A stretch of 64,000 bases of DNA from Candidatus Latescibacterota bacterium (GTDB lineage: Bacteria > JAAXHH01): assembly GCA_022822725.1 (NCBI GenBank), contig JAJEAN010000007.1, positions 259,435 through 323,434 on the forward strand, given 5' to 3'. Made by a program: the position numbers and the translations under genes. This document shows positions 34,704-42,977 of this stretch, piece after piece; positions within the stretch are counted from its first letter, which is position 1, and the number at the start of each line of letters is the position of its first letter. The notes below the pieces were generated by a model. The model worked only from the letters and a program-made list of their open reading frames with translations. It did not search any database and was not told the DNA's origin.

Positions 34704-37001
34704 TCAAAGGACTTTAAGGTGCCTTTTCCGGTCGGTCACCCGTCCAATGCAGGCCGCCTGCGTGTATCCGGCATCCCGCAGTTTCGCGACGACTTCGTCG
34801 ATACCAGCAGCAGGCACGCCGGCCAGTAATCCGCCCGAGGTCTGCGGGTCGAAGAGGAGGGCGTTCCGCCTGTCGAATACGCCTGACTCCGCCGTGTTCA
34901 CCGCGTCTCGCCCTGACTCCACCTGCCACCTCTTCTGCAGATGTTCCCTGTTGGACGGCGCCAGAGTACTTTCCACGCCGGCGGCCACACAATCCGCCGC
35001 GCCGGCATAAAGCGGTATCCGGTCGATTTCAAGCTCCGCGCCCATGTCGCTGGCCTCGAGCATCTCGACCAGGTGGCCCGCCAGACCGAATCCGGTCACG
35101 TCGGTGACGGCCGGTATGCCGGCCTGCGAAAGGACCCGCGCCGCCTCGGCGTTGGACCGCAACATGCCCTCGAAGACTTCGTCGACCCAGCTTCCCCTGG
35201 CCTTTAGGTGCATGTCCGCCGCCAGGATGACCCCCGTACCAAGGGGCTTGGTCAGGATAAGCCCGTCACCAGGACGCAATCCACCCTTCCTGAATACGGT
35301 GTCGTTGCCGGTCAGGCCGTTCATGGTCACGCTGACGGCCGTCTCCGACCCTTCGCTCGTATGCCCGCCGAGGAGGGTGACGCCGAGGCGCCGGGCCTCT
35401 TCCGCGATCCCGCCCATGAGCTGTCTCAAGTCGTTCGCCACGAGAGGCTTTTCCGCGTAGGGCAGCGTGACCGTAACCAGTGCGGAGTGGGGTTCGGCCC
35501 CCATGGCGTACAGATCGGACGCGGAATGGACCAGGGCGATACGGCCGAACAAGTGCAGATCGCCGGTAAAGGCCCGAAATCCGTCCACGGTCTGTACCAG
35601 CGACCGGTCCGAAGGGATCTCCAATAGCGCCGCGTCGTCGGCGTCGTGCAATCCGATACGAACGTCCTCCCGCTTGAATACCTCCAATTCGTCGAGTACG
35701 CCGGTGAGCACGGTCGAACCGACTTTGGCGCCACACCCGGCGCAGCGCATGGCGGATACTTCCAGGCCTCCATCGGCTTCTTCACCGGTTGAATGCGTGT
35801 CGCGAGTGGGTGGGGTATCGCGCACGGGCGGCGCATCGCCTGACGGGGCCATGGGCGGCAGCAGCGCCGGTTCGAACTTTCGCATCCAACGCCGGTCGAT
35901 CCAGTCCTTCAGCCGCCACACCCAGGGGCCGTGGAAGGAGGCGCGGCGCCGGCTCGCGACGGCATTCCGCGTCCCGGTCATGAGCAGCGCGAGCGCCGAT
36001 GACTGGGGTCTGTAGGGAACCAGGGACCGGTGCTCGAGCCATGCATGGAGGTTTCGGGCCAGCACCGGCCCCTCCCGGACCGCGTAGACCCCCGATTTGG
36101 GCAGGGAACGGGAGGGAAATTCGATACAGTCGCCCGCCGCGAAGACGTTGTCGTAACCTATGGCCTGCAGGGTGGGACGGACCCGGATGAAACCGGCATC
36201 GCTGGTCTCCAGGTTCGTTTCCTTCAACAGACCGGGCGGCGCTCCGCCCGTTGCCCAGAGCAGGAAGTCGCAGGGCAGGGACGGATGACCTTCGAAATGG
36301 ACGCCCGTCTCATCCACGCCCGCGACCCGCAGTCCGGTAAGGCAGGCGATTCCTTTTTCCTCGAGGTACCGCCCAATGATCCTGGCAACCCGGGGACGGT
36401 GGCCAGCCAGCAGATTCGTCTGCGCATCCACGAGGCTGATCTGGACGGGCGCGAATCGCTCGCCCCATCTCGAGTGTATGGCGAAGGCCAGTTCCACGCC
36501 CGCCGCGCCGCCTCCCGCGATGACGATCCGCAACGGCCGGCCGTCGGTCCGGTAGTTTTCCTCGAACTGGTGAACTCGCTTCAGCAGAAGACCGAGCGGC
36601 CTCGTGGGCACGGCGTGTTTCCGCACACCCGGAGTATCCATCCCCCTGGGAATCGAACCGATGTTGATCGACAGGGCATCGTAGGCGAGGGGAGGTCGAT
36701 TGTCGTCGAAGTACACCTGCTGGAGGGCAGGATCGAGGCCGGCCACCCGGGCCCGAACGAACCGGATGCCCGCCCAGGTGCACAGTGGTCTCAATTCCAT
36801 TTCCATCTCATCGGGCCGGTACAGGCCGGCCAGGCAACCGGGCAGCATGCCGGAATAGCAGACGGTGGATTCGTCCGAGATGAGCGTGACGCGAATGCCG
36901 CCCAGGGCCTTCTTCATGGCCAGCATGCGGATGACCTGTACGTGGGAATGGCCGCCGCCGACCAGTACGAGGTCTTTTGTGAAAGGGATGGTCTGGTTCA
37001 T
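34704..37001 (-). CDS. selD: NDH2-like FAD oxidoreductase fused to selenophosphate synthetase
   Basis: 765 residues. Residues about 1-365 form a type II NADH dehydrogenase-like flavoprotein (LVLVGGGHSHVQV, IVIAGGGAAGVELA, VFAAGDCIEF). Residues about 405-765 are SelD: MRCAGCGAKVG with the catalytic Cys and Lys, LHDADDAALL, TLLGGHTSEGSETAV and DVTGFGLAGHL. SelD makes selenophosphate from selenide and ATP for selenocysteine or selenouridine. The flavoprotein may reduce selenium to selenide for its partner; such fusions are known in some cyanobacteria and algae. The inter-domain linker is encoded by an 18-bp repeat. ATG 37001 is preferred because the extension to 37121 is repeat-encoded. Confidence 0.92.
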   Translation of the reverse strand: MNQTIPFTKDLVLVGGGHSHVQVIRMLAMKKALGGIRVTLISDESTVCYSGMLPGCLAGLYRPDEMEMELRPLCTWAGIRFVRARVAGLDPALQQVYFDDNRPPLAYDALSINIGSIPRGMDTPGVRKHAVPTRPLGLLLKRVHQFEENYRTDGRPLRIVIAGGGAAGVELAFAIHSRWGERFAPVQISLVDAQTNLLAGHRPRVARIIGRYLEEKGIACLTGLRVAGVDETGVHFEGHPSLPCDFLLWATGGAPPGLLKETNLETSDAGFIRVRPTLQAIGYDNVFAAGDCIEFPSRSLPKSGVYAVREGPVLARNLHAWLEHRSLVPYRPQSSALALLMTGTRNAVASRRRASFHGPWVWRLKDWIDRRWMRKFEPALLPPMAPSGDAPPVRDTPPTRDTHSTGEEADGGLEVSAMRCAGCGAKVGSTVLTGVLDELEVFKREDVRIGLHDADDAALLEIPSDRSLVQTVDGFRAFTGDLHLFGRIALVHSASDLYAMGAEPHSALVTVTLPYAEKPLVANDLRQLMGGIAEEARRLGVTLLGGHTSEGSETAVSVTMNGLTGNDTVFRKGGLRPGDGLILTKPLGTGVILAADMHLKARGSWVDEVFEGMLRSNAEAARVLSQAGIPAVTDVTGFGLAGHLVEMLEASDMGAELEIDRIPLYAGAADCVAAGVESTLAPSNREHLQKRWQVESGRDAVNTAESGVFDRRNALLFDPQTSGGLLAGVPAAGIDEVVAKLRDAGYTQAACIGRVTDRKRHLKVL
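35797..35850. repeat. 18-bp imperfect repeat at the domain junction of NDH2-SelD
   Basis: Three degenerate 18-bp units (35797, 35815, 35833) encode the linker PSGDAPPVRDTPPTRDTHS between the flavoprotein and SelD domains. Confidence 0.7.
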
Positions 37002-37311
37002 GTTTATTTCGACTTTTTTCCGCGCCCGCCCACTACCGGCGACCGCCCGTCCACTACCGGCGACCGCGAGGGAATGGAATATACATGGCGTGGCCGTGCG
37101 GCCAAAGACCATATTGTCCACGAGATTCCTCTGGCCGATGATCGAAAATCCCGGCTATGCGGGGTAGATAAAGCAACCTTACCGACCTTGACACACGCAG
37201 TAGATTATCCTGACGAAGCGGCCTTTGCCGTACAAGATGAACCGCGTTCGAATCGTTCCGGAGCACACTCATCTTCCAGGTAGTTTACACAACTTCCAAT
37301 AAGGAGTATCG
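37002..37311. other. Divergent leader between NDH2-SelD and the 37312 gene
   Basis: 310 bp. Holds a 21-bp duplication at 37031-37067 near the SelD side. A TTGACA occurs at 37188 without a well-placed -10 box. No gene or RNA was recognised; a GTTCGAA near 37253 is not part of a tRNA fold. Confidence 0.5.
37031..37067. repeat. 21-bp tandem duplication upstream of NDH2-SelD
   Basis: CACTACCGGCGACCGC occurs at 37031 and 37052, period 21 bp, about 30-65 bp upstream of the fusion gene's start. Confidence 0.85.
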
Positions 37312-37845
37312 ATGGCTTTCAACATCAGGAAACGGGGCAAGTTGACCTATTATTACCACGGCGAAAACCCGGTGCTGTCGGCCCTGGTGACCGAGGAGCA
37401 GCCGGACGGCGACCTGAAGATCTACTTCGCCGGTCTCACGGGCGGCTATTCGGCCCAGGGCGTGCTGGAGCGCGAGGAACTGGTGTCGATGGAGCCGGAC
37501 GAGGAGATTCCGCTCGTCTTTCAAAGCTGGGAGAAGTGGCTGATTGATGCCGGTCTGTGCAAGTCGCTGCGGGAAGTCGACTTCATCGAAGTGCACGCCT
37601 TCGGGTGCCAGCCCAAATCGCCGAATCCGCTTGTGGACCCGGTGGGTTACGCCGCGGAGCAGGATCGGCTTAAGGAAGCCTACGCACGGGCGTACAGCGG
37701 CTTCTTCAGGGATTACCTGCCGGAGAACGGCGTGCCGTGCCGTTTTACGGTCCATCTCGTAGACGTCCCCGACAAGGCTGCGTCATACGAGTTCTACTCT
37801 ACGGCCCTGTGGCAGCGGTCGCTCCAGTCCGGTTCGTCCGATTGA
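37312..37845 (+). CDS. Conserved-looking protein of unknown function
   Basis: 177 residues, not recognised. Soluble, no signal peptide or membrane helix. It starts MAFNIRKRGKLTYYYHGENPVLSALV, with beta-rich character up to about residue 70 (IYFAGLTGGYSAQGV), then helical (FQSWEKWLIDAGLCKSL, YAAEQDRLKEAYARAYSGFF), ending with a mixed segment. AAGGAG lies 6 nt before the ATG, a strong translation signal, and codon use matches its neighbours, so it is a real gene. It is divergent from NDH2-SelD and precedes the RraA-sulfatase cluster by 166 bp. Confidence 0.7.
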   Translation: MAFNIRKRGKLTYYYHGENPVLSALVTEEQPDGDLKIYFAGLTGGYSAQGVLEREELVSMEPDEEIPLVFQSWEKWLIDAGLCKSLREVDFIEVHAFGCQPKSPNPLVDPVGYAAEQDRLKEAYARAYSGFFRDYLPENGVPCRFTVHLVDVPDKAASYEFYSTALWQRSLQSGSSD

Positions 37846-38011
37846 CGGGTGTAGATCCGGCCCGCCGGACCGATAACCGGCTTGACACCCTGTCGAATCA
37901 GGACCATATTCACCGGGTTCATTCCACCTGTTTGACGGGCCGATCAGTCTGACCGATCAGGCGGTCTGATTTCCCACCTCTTCTCCGCACGCACCCCGGA
38001 AGGAGCGATGC

Positions 38012-38764
38012 ATGTCCGAGCGGTCCGCGCAAGATGCGTTGGAAGCGCTGAAACAGTTCGATACGCCCTCGATTACGAACGTCGTGGCGACCTACCCGAC
38101 CCACCCCCTCTGCCTGGGCCTGTACAATCCATGGTCGGAGAACTGGTACACCGATCAGACGATCAAGTGCATCTATCCCGAACTCGGGCGCACCGTGGGC
38201 TATGCCGTGACCTGCGTATTCGGCCTGCCCGAACCGGGCTTCAAGAACCTCTCTTTCATTGATATCATAGACGCGCTGGACGCGTCTCCCCGTCCGACGA
38301 TACTCGTGATCCAGCAGAAATTCCCGCCCGGGATCGCCGGCAAGGTGGGGCTGGCCGGCGGCAACATGGCTTCGGCCTCCAAGGCGGTGGGATGTGTCGG
38401 TATGGTATCCAACGGGCCTTCCCGGGATGTCGACGAGATCCGGCCCATGGCATTCCAGTACCTGTTGAGCGGCGTGACCCCGGGCCACGGGGACATGGCG
38501 GTGCATGCCGTAAACGTGCCCGTTTCCGTGGGCGGGATGGACGTTGCGCCGGGTGAGATCATCCACATGGACGAGAACGGCGCCTGCAAGTTTCCGGCAA
38601 GCAAGTTAGACGCAGTCCTCGAAAACGCCACGGCCCTGGCGGCCGAGGAGGAAGTGCGGATCACCGCCTTCCAGAACGCACAATCCGCTGACGAGGTCAA
38701 GGCCATCCTGGGCGGCCACAGCTACGGCAAGCAGGACATTGACAAGAAAGATCAATCCAAATGA
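38012..38764 (+). CDS. RraA-like family protein
   Basis: 250 residues. The swivelling fold of the RraA/HMG-aldolase family is seen in DTPSITNVV, GKVGLAGGNMASASKAVGCVGMVSNGPSRDVDEI and VNVPVSVGGMDVAPGEIIHMDENG. The family's DGxxRD active-site motif reads NGPSRD, keeping the Arg and the final Asp. Members are metal-dependent class II aldolases or decarboxylases for hydroxy-oxo acids; others regulate RNase E. In this catabolic setting an aldolase role is more likely. AAGGAG precedes the ATG. Its stop overlaps the first sulfatase start (ATGA), so it heads the cluster. Confidence 0.85.
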   Translation: MSERSAQDALEALKQFDTPSITNVVATYPTHPLCLGLYNPWSENWYTDQTIKCIYPELGRTVGYAVTCVFGLPEPGFKNLSFIDIIDALDASPRPTILVIQQKFPPGIAGKVGLAGGNMASASKAVGCVGMVSNGPSRDVDEIRPMAFQYLLSGVTPGHGDMAVHAVNVPVSVGGMDVAPGEIIHMDENGACKFPASKLDAVLENATALAAEEEVRITAFQNAQSADEVKAILGGHSYGKQDIDKKDQSK

Positions 38765-40242
38765 AATGCGTTTTCATCGTACTGGACACCGTCCGACGGG
38801 ACTACCTGACCGCCTACGGTAACGACTGGGTACATACGCCGGCCCTCGACCGCCTGGCCGAACGGGGCGTCGTCTTCGACAACCACTGGGTAGGATCGCT
38901 GCCCTGCATGCCGGCGCGCCGCGAATTCATGACCGGCCGGTACAACTTCATCTACCGGGGCTGGGGCCCCATCGAGCCCTACGACGACACGCTGCCGGGC
39001 GAGCTGCGGAAAAACGACGTCTTCACCCACCTGCTCACCGACCACTACCACTATTTCGAGCTTGGCGGAGAGAACTACCATACGGCGTTCAACACCTGGG
39101 ACTTCTTCCGCGGCCAGGAGAACGACTGGTGGGCGTCTCACGTGGACCGCATGGCGCTGCCCGACCACCTGGGCCAGCTCACCCAGCAGAACTTCGGCAA
39201 CCGCAAGCTGCAGCAGCGCGAGGAGGATTTCTCCGGACCGAAGACCGCCCAGGCGGCCATCGAGTGGCTGAAGACGAACCGGACGGCAGACGACTGGTTC
39301 CTGCAGGTAGAGATCTTCGATCCCCACGAACCTTTCTACTGCACCGAGAAGTACCGGGCCATGTACGGAAACGATTACGACGGCCCCTTCTTCGACTGGC
39401 CGAGTTACGACGAAGTGCACGAATCGCCCGAGGCCGTCGAGCACGTCCGGAAGTGCTACGCCGGACTGCTCACGATGACGGACCACTGGGTCGGCAGGAT
39501 ATTCGACACGCTGGACGACCTGGGACTGTGGGACGACACGCTGGTCGTATTCACCACGGACCACGGCACCATGCTGGCCGAGCACGACTTCTGGATGAAG
39601 AACATCATGCCGCTGTACAACGAGATCGTCCGGATACCGCTGATCGCGAGCCTGCCTGGCAACGAGCGGGCGGGCTCGCGCACGGGCGTGCTTACGCAGA
39701 CCATCGACCTGATGCCGACTTTTCTAGACTACTTCGGGGTCGAGCAGCCGCCCCACGTCCAGGGACATTCGTTGCGGCAGATGCTGGACGGCGCAGGCGG
39801 TCGAACGGACGCCATTTTCGGATACTTCGGCATGGCGATGAACATCACCGACGGACGTCACGTGTACATGCGCAACCCGGTCAACGAGGACGCGGGACCG
39901 CTTTACGCGTACACGGCCATGCCCACGGGCGGCTTGAACCGCTGGTACCCCCGGGAGGTGTACGACCGGGTGGAAACGGGCCGTTATTTCGGCCACACGT
40001 ACAACCTGCCGCTGTACAAGATCCCCACGGAGGGCAAGGTCCCGCGGCACCATCCCGACGAGGCGTCCTACGCGGGCCGGAACCAGCTTTTCGACGTTGT
40101 CGCCGATCCCGCTCAGCAGCATCCGGTCAACGACCCAGAACGGGAAGGCCATTTCACAGAAAGGATCGCGCGGCACCTCGAAGCCTGCGAGGCCATGCCG
40201 GAACAGTTCACCCGCCTGGGTATCGATCCACCCGCAGCTTAG
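38761..40242 (+). CDS. Sulfatase (formylglycine type), CMPAR variant
   Basis: 493 residues, alkaline-phosphatase superfamily sulfatase. The motif converted to formylglycine is CMPAR within GSLPCMPARREFMTGR (near residue 50), a C-x-P-x-R sequence with Ala instead of the usual Ser. Metal-ligand segments are VFIVLDTVRRDYL near residue 10 and FTTDHGTMLAEHDFWMKN near 260. No signal peptide, so probably cytoplasmic unless imported otherwise. It removes sulfate from an organic ester. The start overlaps the RraA-like stop by 4 nt; a binding-protein gene follows 12 bp later. Confidence 0.92.
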   Translation: MKCVFIVLDTVRRDYLTAYGNDWVHTPALDRLAERGVVFDNHWVGSLPCMPARREFMTGRYNFIYRGWGPIEPYDDTLPGELRKNDVFTHLLTDHYHYFELGGENYHTAFNTWDFFRGQENDWWASHVDRMALPDHLGQLTQQNFGNRKLQQREEDFSGPKTAQAAIEWLKTNRTADDWFLQVEIFDPHEPFYCTEKYRAMYGNDYDGPFFDWPSYDEVHESPEAVEHVRKCYAGLLTMTDHWVGRIFDTLDDLGLWDDTLVVFTTDHGTMLAEHDFWMKNIMPLYNEIVRIPLIASLPGNERAGSRTGVLTQTIDLMPTFLDYFGVEQPPHVQGHSLRQMLDGAGGRTDAIFGYFGMAMNITDGRHVYMRNPVNEDAGPLYAYTAMPTGGLNRWYPREVYDRVETGRYFGHTYNLPLYKIPTEGKVPRHHPDEASYAGRNQLFDVVADPAQQHPVNDPEREGHFTERIARHLEACEAMPEQFTRLGIDPPAA

Positions 40243-40254
40243 GATGGAAAGATC

Positions 40255-42051
40255 ATGATTAAGACCCGAATCCTGCGACGTTTCCCCGCGACGCTCCTGC
40301 CCGTCTTCGCGCTGTTGTTCGTACATTGCGGCGGCCAACCGGCGACGGACGATCCCGATGAAAGCGTTCCCGAGCTGTTCTTCGGCCAGACCGTGGAAAT
40401 GAAGGAAGCGGCCCACGCCGCGCTGATGGAGCGGCTCCCCGATGACGCCGCGCCCCTGGAGTACCAGGTGTTCCGGTACATGGCCGCCGAACCCAAGAGC
40501 ATGGACCAGGGCGTCTCGATCTACGTGGCCGGCGGCAGCGAATTCCACTTCGAGCGGCTCGTCATGTTCGGGCTGAACGGCGAGCTTCTTCCCGGAGCGG
40601 CAAATTCGTGGGAAACCACCGAAGACGGGAAGACGTGGACCTTTCACCTGCGCCGGGACGCGCGGTGGAGCGACGGCCGGCCCGTAACGGCCCATGATTT
40701 CGAATTCACCTTCAAGCGGTTTCTCCATCCCGACGCAGGCAATGTCTACGCCTTTCTCTATTACGACATCAAGGGCGCCCGGGCATACAACCAGCGGGAA
40801 ACGGACGACGTGGACACCGTGGGCGTCCGGGCGCTGGACGACTACACCCTGGTCATCGAGACGGAGCAGTCCTGCGCCTTCCTGCCTCACATCACCGCCT
40901 ACCTGACGTCCGCGCCCGCTCCGCCCTGGCAGGTGGAGAAGTACGGGGACCAGTGGGCCCTCGCCGGCACCTGCCTGACCAACGGACCTTTCCAGCTCGA
41001 GACGTGGAAAACGGGCCAGTACATGACGTTCGGCCTGAATCCCCACTACTCGGGTCCCAATCCCGGCCATCTCCGCCAGATCGTCCGGATCTTCAACGCC
41101 ATGGTCGGATCGGCCAGCGCGGCGAACGACATGGGGCTGCTGCCCTATGAGAACGACGAAATCGACGTGATCGACATCAGCCCCATGGTCTACGGCGGCC
41201 TGCGCAACGACCCGGAGTGGAACGAACGGGCGTGGTCTTACGATCAATTCACGACGGTCTACCTGTTCTTCCGGACGCGCGAGCCCCCCTTCGACAACCT
41301 CAAGGTCCGCCAGGCCTTCGCCCACGCCATCGACCAGGAGTCGCTGAACGAGACGATTCTCCAGGATATGATGATTCCCGCCTACACCATGCTGCCGCTC
41401 CATTTCCCAGGCTACGTCGGCGACAAGTACCAGGACCACCAGCGGTTCGACGTGGACCTCGCCCGGCAGCTGCTCACCGAGGCCGGCTATCCGGATGGCA
41501 GGGGTTTCCCTCGGATGGATCTCTGGCTCGCCGACGCGACGCCCGCCTCCGCCATCAGCCAGGCGGCCCAGGCGATCCAGGAGATGCTGAAGGAGAACCT
41601 GAACATCCAGATCGATATCCGGAACACGGAAGGCGCGGCGTACCGTTCTGCCATGTACAACTGGGAATTCCCCATGAGCATCGTCGGGTTCAATTACGAC
41701 TTCCCCGATCCCCACAGCATGCTGGGCATCATCTGGCGTTCCCAGCCCAGGGGATACACGCGCCACGACTGGCTGAACCCGGCCTTCGACCGGCTGATCG
41801 ACGCGGCCGCCGGAGAGTTGAACCCCGAGGCGCGCATGGCGATGTACGACGAAGCCGAGGGGATTCTCGCCTCCGAGGCCGGAGCCGTCTTCCTTTGGCA
41901 CGTCAAGGCCTATCAGTTGCGCAAGCCCTGGCTCAAGGGGTTCCGGGAAGACCGGTGGGGCAACTTTCCCAATTACCGGAACGCAAACACGTATTACGAC
42001 CTTTACATCGGTGAAGAGGCCGTGAACAGCGACCGGCGCATTGACTACTGA
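40255..42051 (+). CDS. Extracytoplasmic peptide/oligosaccharide-binding protein (SBP family 5), second copy
   Basis: 598 residues, paralogue of the protein at 26809; both share the order WTFHLRRDARWSDGRP, VTAHDFEF and YPDGRGFP blocks and DFPDPHSMLGI. A signal sequence (hydrophobic stretch about residues 10-24) ends in FVHCGGQ, an imperfect lipobox, so a lipoprotein is possible. Residues about 25-70 are an acidic spacer. It presumably captures the substrate that the sulfatases act on. No permease or ATPase gene is adjacent, so it must share a transporter encoded elsewhere. GGAAAG lies just before the ATG. Confidence 0.9.
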   Translation: MIKTRILRRFPATLLPVFALLFVHCGGQPATDDPDESVPELFFGQTVEMKEAAHAALMERLPDDAAPLEYQVFRYMAAEPKSMDQGVSIYVAGGSEFHFERLVMFGLNGELLPGAANSWETTEDGKTWTFHLRRDARWSDGRPVTAHDFEFTFKRFLHPDAGNVYAFLYYDIKGARAYNQRETDDVDTVGVRALDDYTLVIETEQSCAFLPHITAYLTSAPAPPWQVEKYGDQWALAGTCLTNGPFQLETWKTGQYMTFGLNPHYSGPNPGHLRQIVRIFNAMVGSASAANDMGLLPYENDEIDVIDISPMVYGGLRNDPEWNERAWSYDQFTTVYLFFRTREPPFDNLKVRQAFAHAIDQESLNETILQDMMIPAYTMLPLHFPGYVGDKYQDHQRFDVDLARQLLTEAGYPDGRGFPRMDLWLADATPASAISQAAQAIQEMLKENLNIQIDIRNTEGAAYRSAMYNWEFPMSIVGFNYDFPDPHSMLGIIWRSQPRGYTRHDWLNPAFDRLIDAAAGELNPEARMAMYDEAEGILASEAGAVFLWHVKAYQLRKPWLKGFREDRWGNFPNYRNANTYYDLYIGEEAVNSDRRIDY

Positions 42052-42142
42052 GAACTCAGTGCAATTTCGCGCTTTGACCGCAGGATCGACTATTGAGGCG
42101 CCCGGACGATGGACGCGCCTAGACCGAAGGATCGATTACCCA
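42031..42142. repeat. Degenerate 45-46-bp periodic repeat across the binding-protein stop codon
   Basis: GACCG-like units with GAT/ATTGACTA at 42031, 42076 and 42122. The first contains the TGA of the binding-protein gene and the third ends just before the PhyH gene start. More diverged than other arrays. Confidence 0.5.
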
Positions 42143-42143
42143 C

Positions 42144-42968
42144 ATGGATGACGGACACCGGTACACCGCGATGACCGACGCGCAGCGGGAACACTTCGAC
42201 CAGTACGGCTACCTGGTCATCGAAGACGCGCTGCCTCCCGCGGTCGTCGCCGAATTGAATGCGGCGGTCGATGAAGTTTACGGCCGGGCCCGGAATGAAG
42301 GTTCGCTGCGGAACGACGGGCAGCTCAACCTGCGGAACTGCATCGTGGCCCATGACGATTTCCTGCAACTGCTGGACTGGCCGTCGACCGTCCCCCTGGC
42401 ATGGGGCGCGCTGAATTGGAACATCCAGATGATCACTTCCCACCTCATCGTGCTGCCCTCCGGTCCGGAACCCACGGAGGAGGCCAGGCGCGGTCACGGC
42501 ATGCACCGCGACGGCGGCACGTCCTTCGTGGAAATGCAGGAACCCCATCCCCGGATCCTGTTAAAGATCGCCTACGTGCTCAGCGACCAGACGGATCCCG
42601 CCTCCGGTGCCACCTCCCTGGTGCCCGGCAGCAACCGGATCACCGGCCAGCCGCCTACGGACCCGGCGACCGGCTGGCCCTACGGCGCCATCCAGATGAA
42701 CCTCCCTGCCGGCAGCGCCTTCATGTTCGAACAGCGTACCTTTCACAGCATCGGCGCCAACTGGTGTGGCCACGACCGCCGGACCATCTTCATGGGCTAC
42801 GCATACCGCTGGGTCAAGCCCATGGATTACATCCAGATGCCGAAGTCCCTCGTGGACCGCTGCTCTCCGTTGCAGAAACAGCTGATCGGCGAAGTGGGAG
42901 ACGCCATCAGCTACTATCTGCCGGAAGACGAGGACGTGCCGTTGAAGGCGCTCCTCGCGGAGAAGTGA
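42144..42968 (+). CDS. Phytanoyl-CoA dioxygenase (PhyH)-family protein
   Basis: 274 residues. The Fe(II) triad is HRD in GHGMHRDGGTSF (near residue 120) and the distal His in TFHSIGANWCGHDRR (near 197), with Arg in the same segment for 2-oxoglutarate. N-terminal FDQYGYLVIEDALPPAVVAEL is the common PhyH entry helix and strand. Probably hydroxylates a substrate within the sulfatase pathway, for example before or after desulfation. It sits between the second binding protein and the second sulfatase in one direction. Confidence 0.88.
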   Translation: MDDGHRYTAMTDAQREHFDQYGYLVIEDALPPAVVAELNAAVDEVYGRARNEGSLRNDGQLNLRNCIVAHDDFLQLLDWPSTVPLAWGALNWNIQMITSHLIVLPSGPEPTEEARRGHGMHRDGGTSFVEMQEPHPRILLKIAYVLSDQTDPASGATSLVPGSNRITGQPPTDPATGWPYGAIQMNLPAGSAFMFEQRTFHSIGANWCGHDRRTIFMGYAYRWVKPMDYIQMPKSLVDRCSPLQKQLIGEVGDAISYYLPEDEDVPLKALLAEK

Positions 42969-42977
42969 GACCCGCGC

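Noticed and set aside
37240-37275. Possible tRNA T-arm (GTTCGAATC)
   Set aside because: The flanks do not form acceptor, D or anticodon stems. No tRNA or rRNA gene was recognised anywhere in the window.
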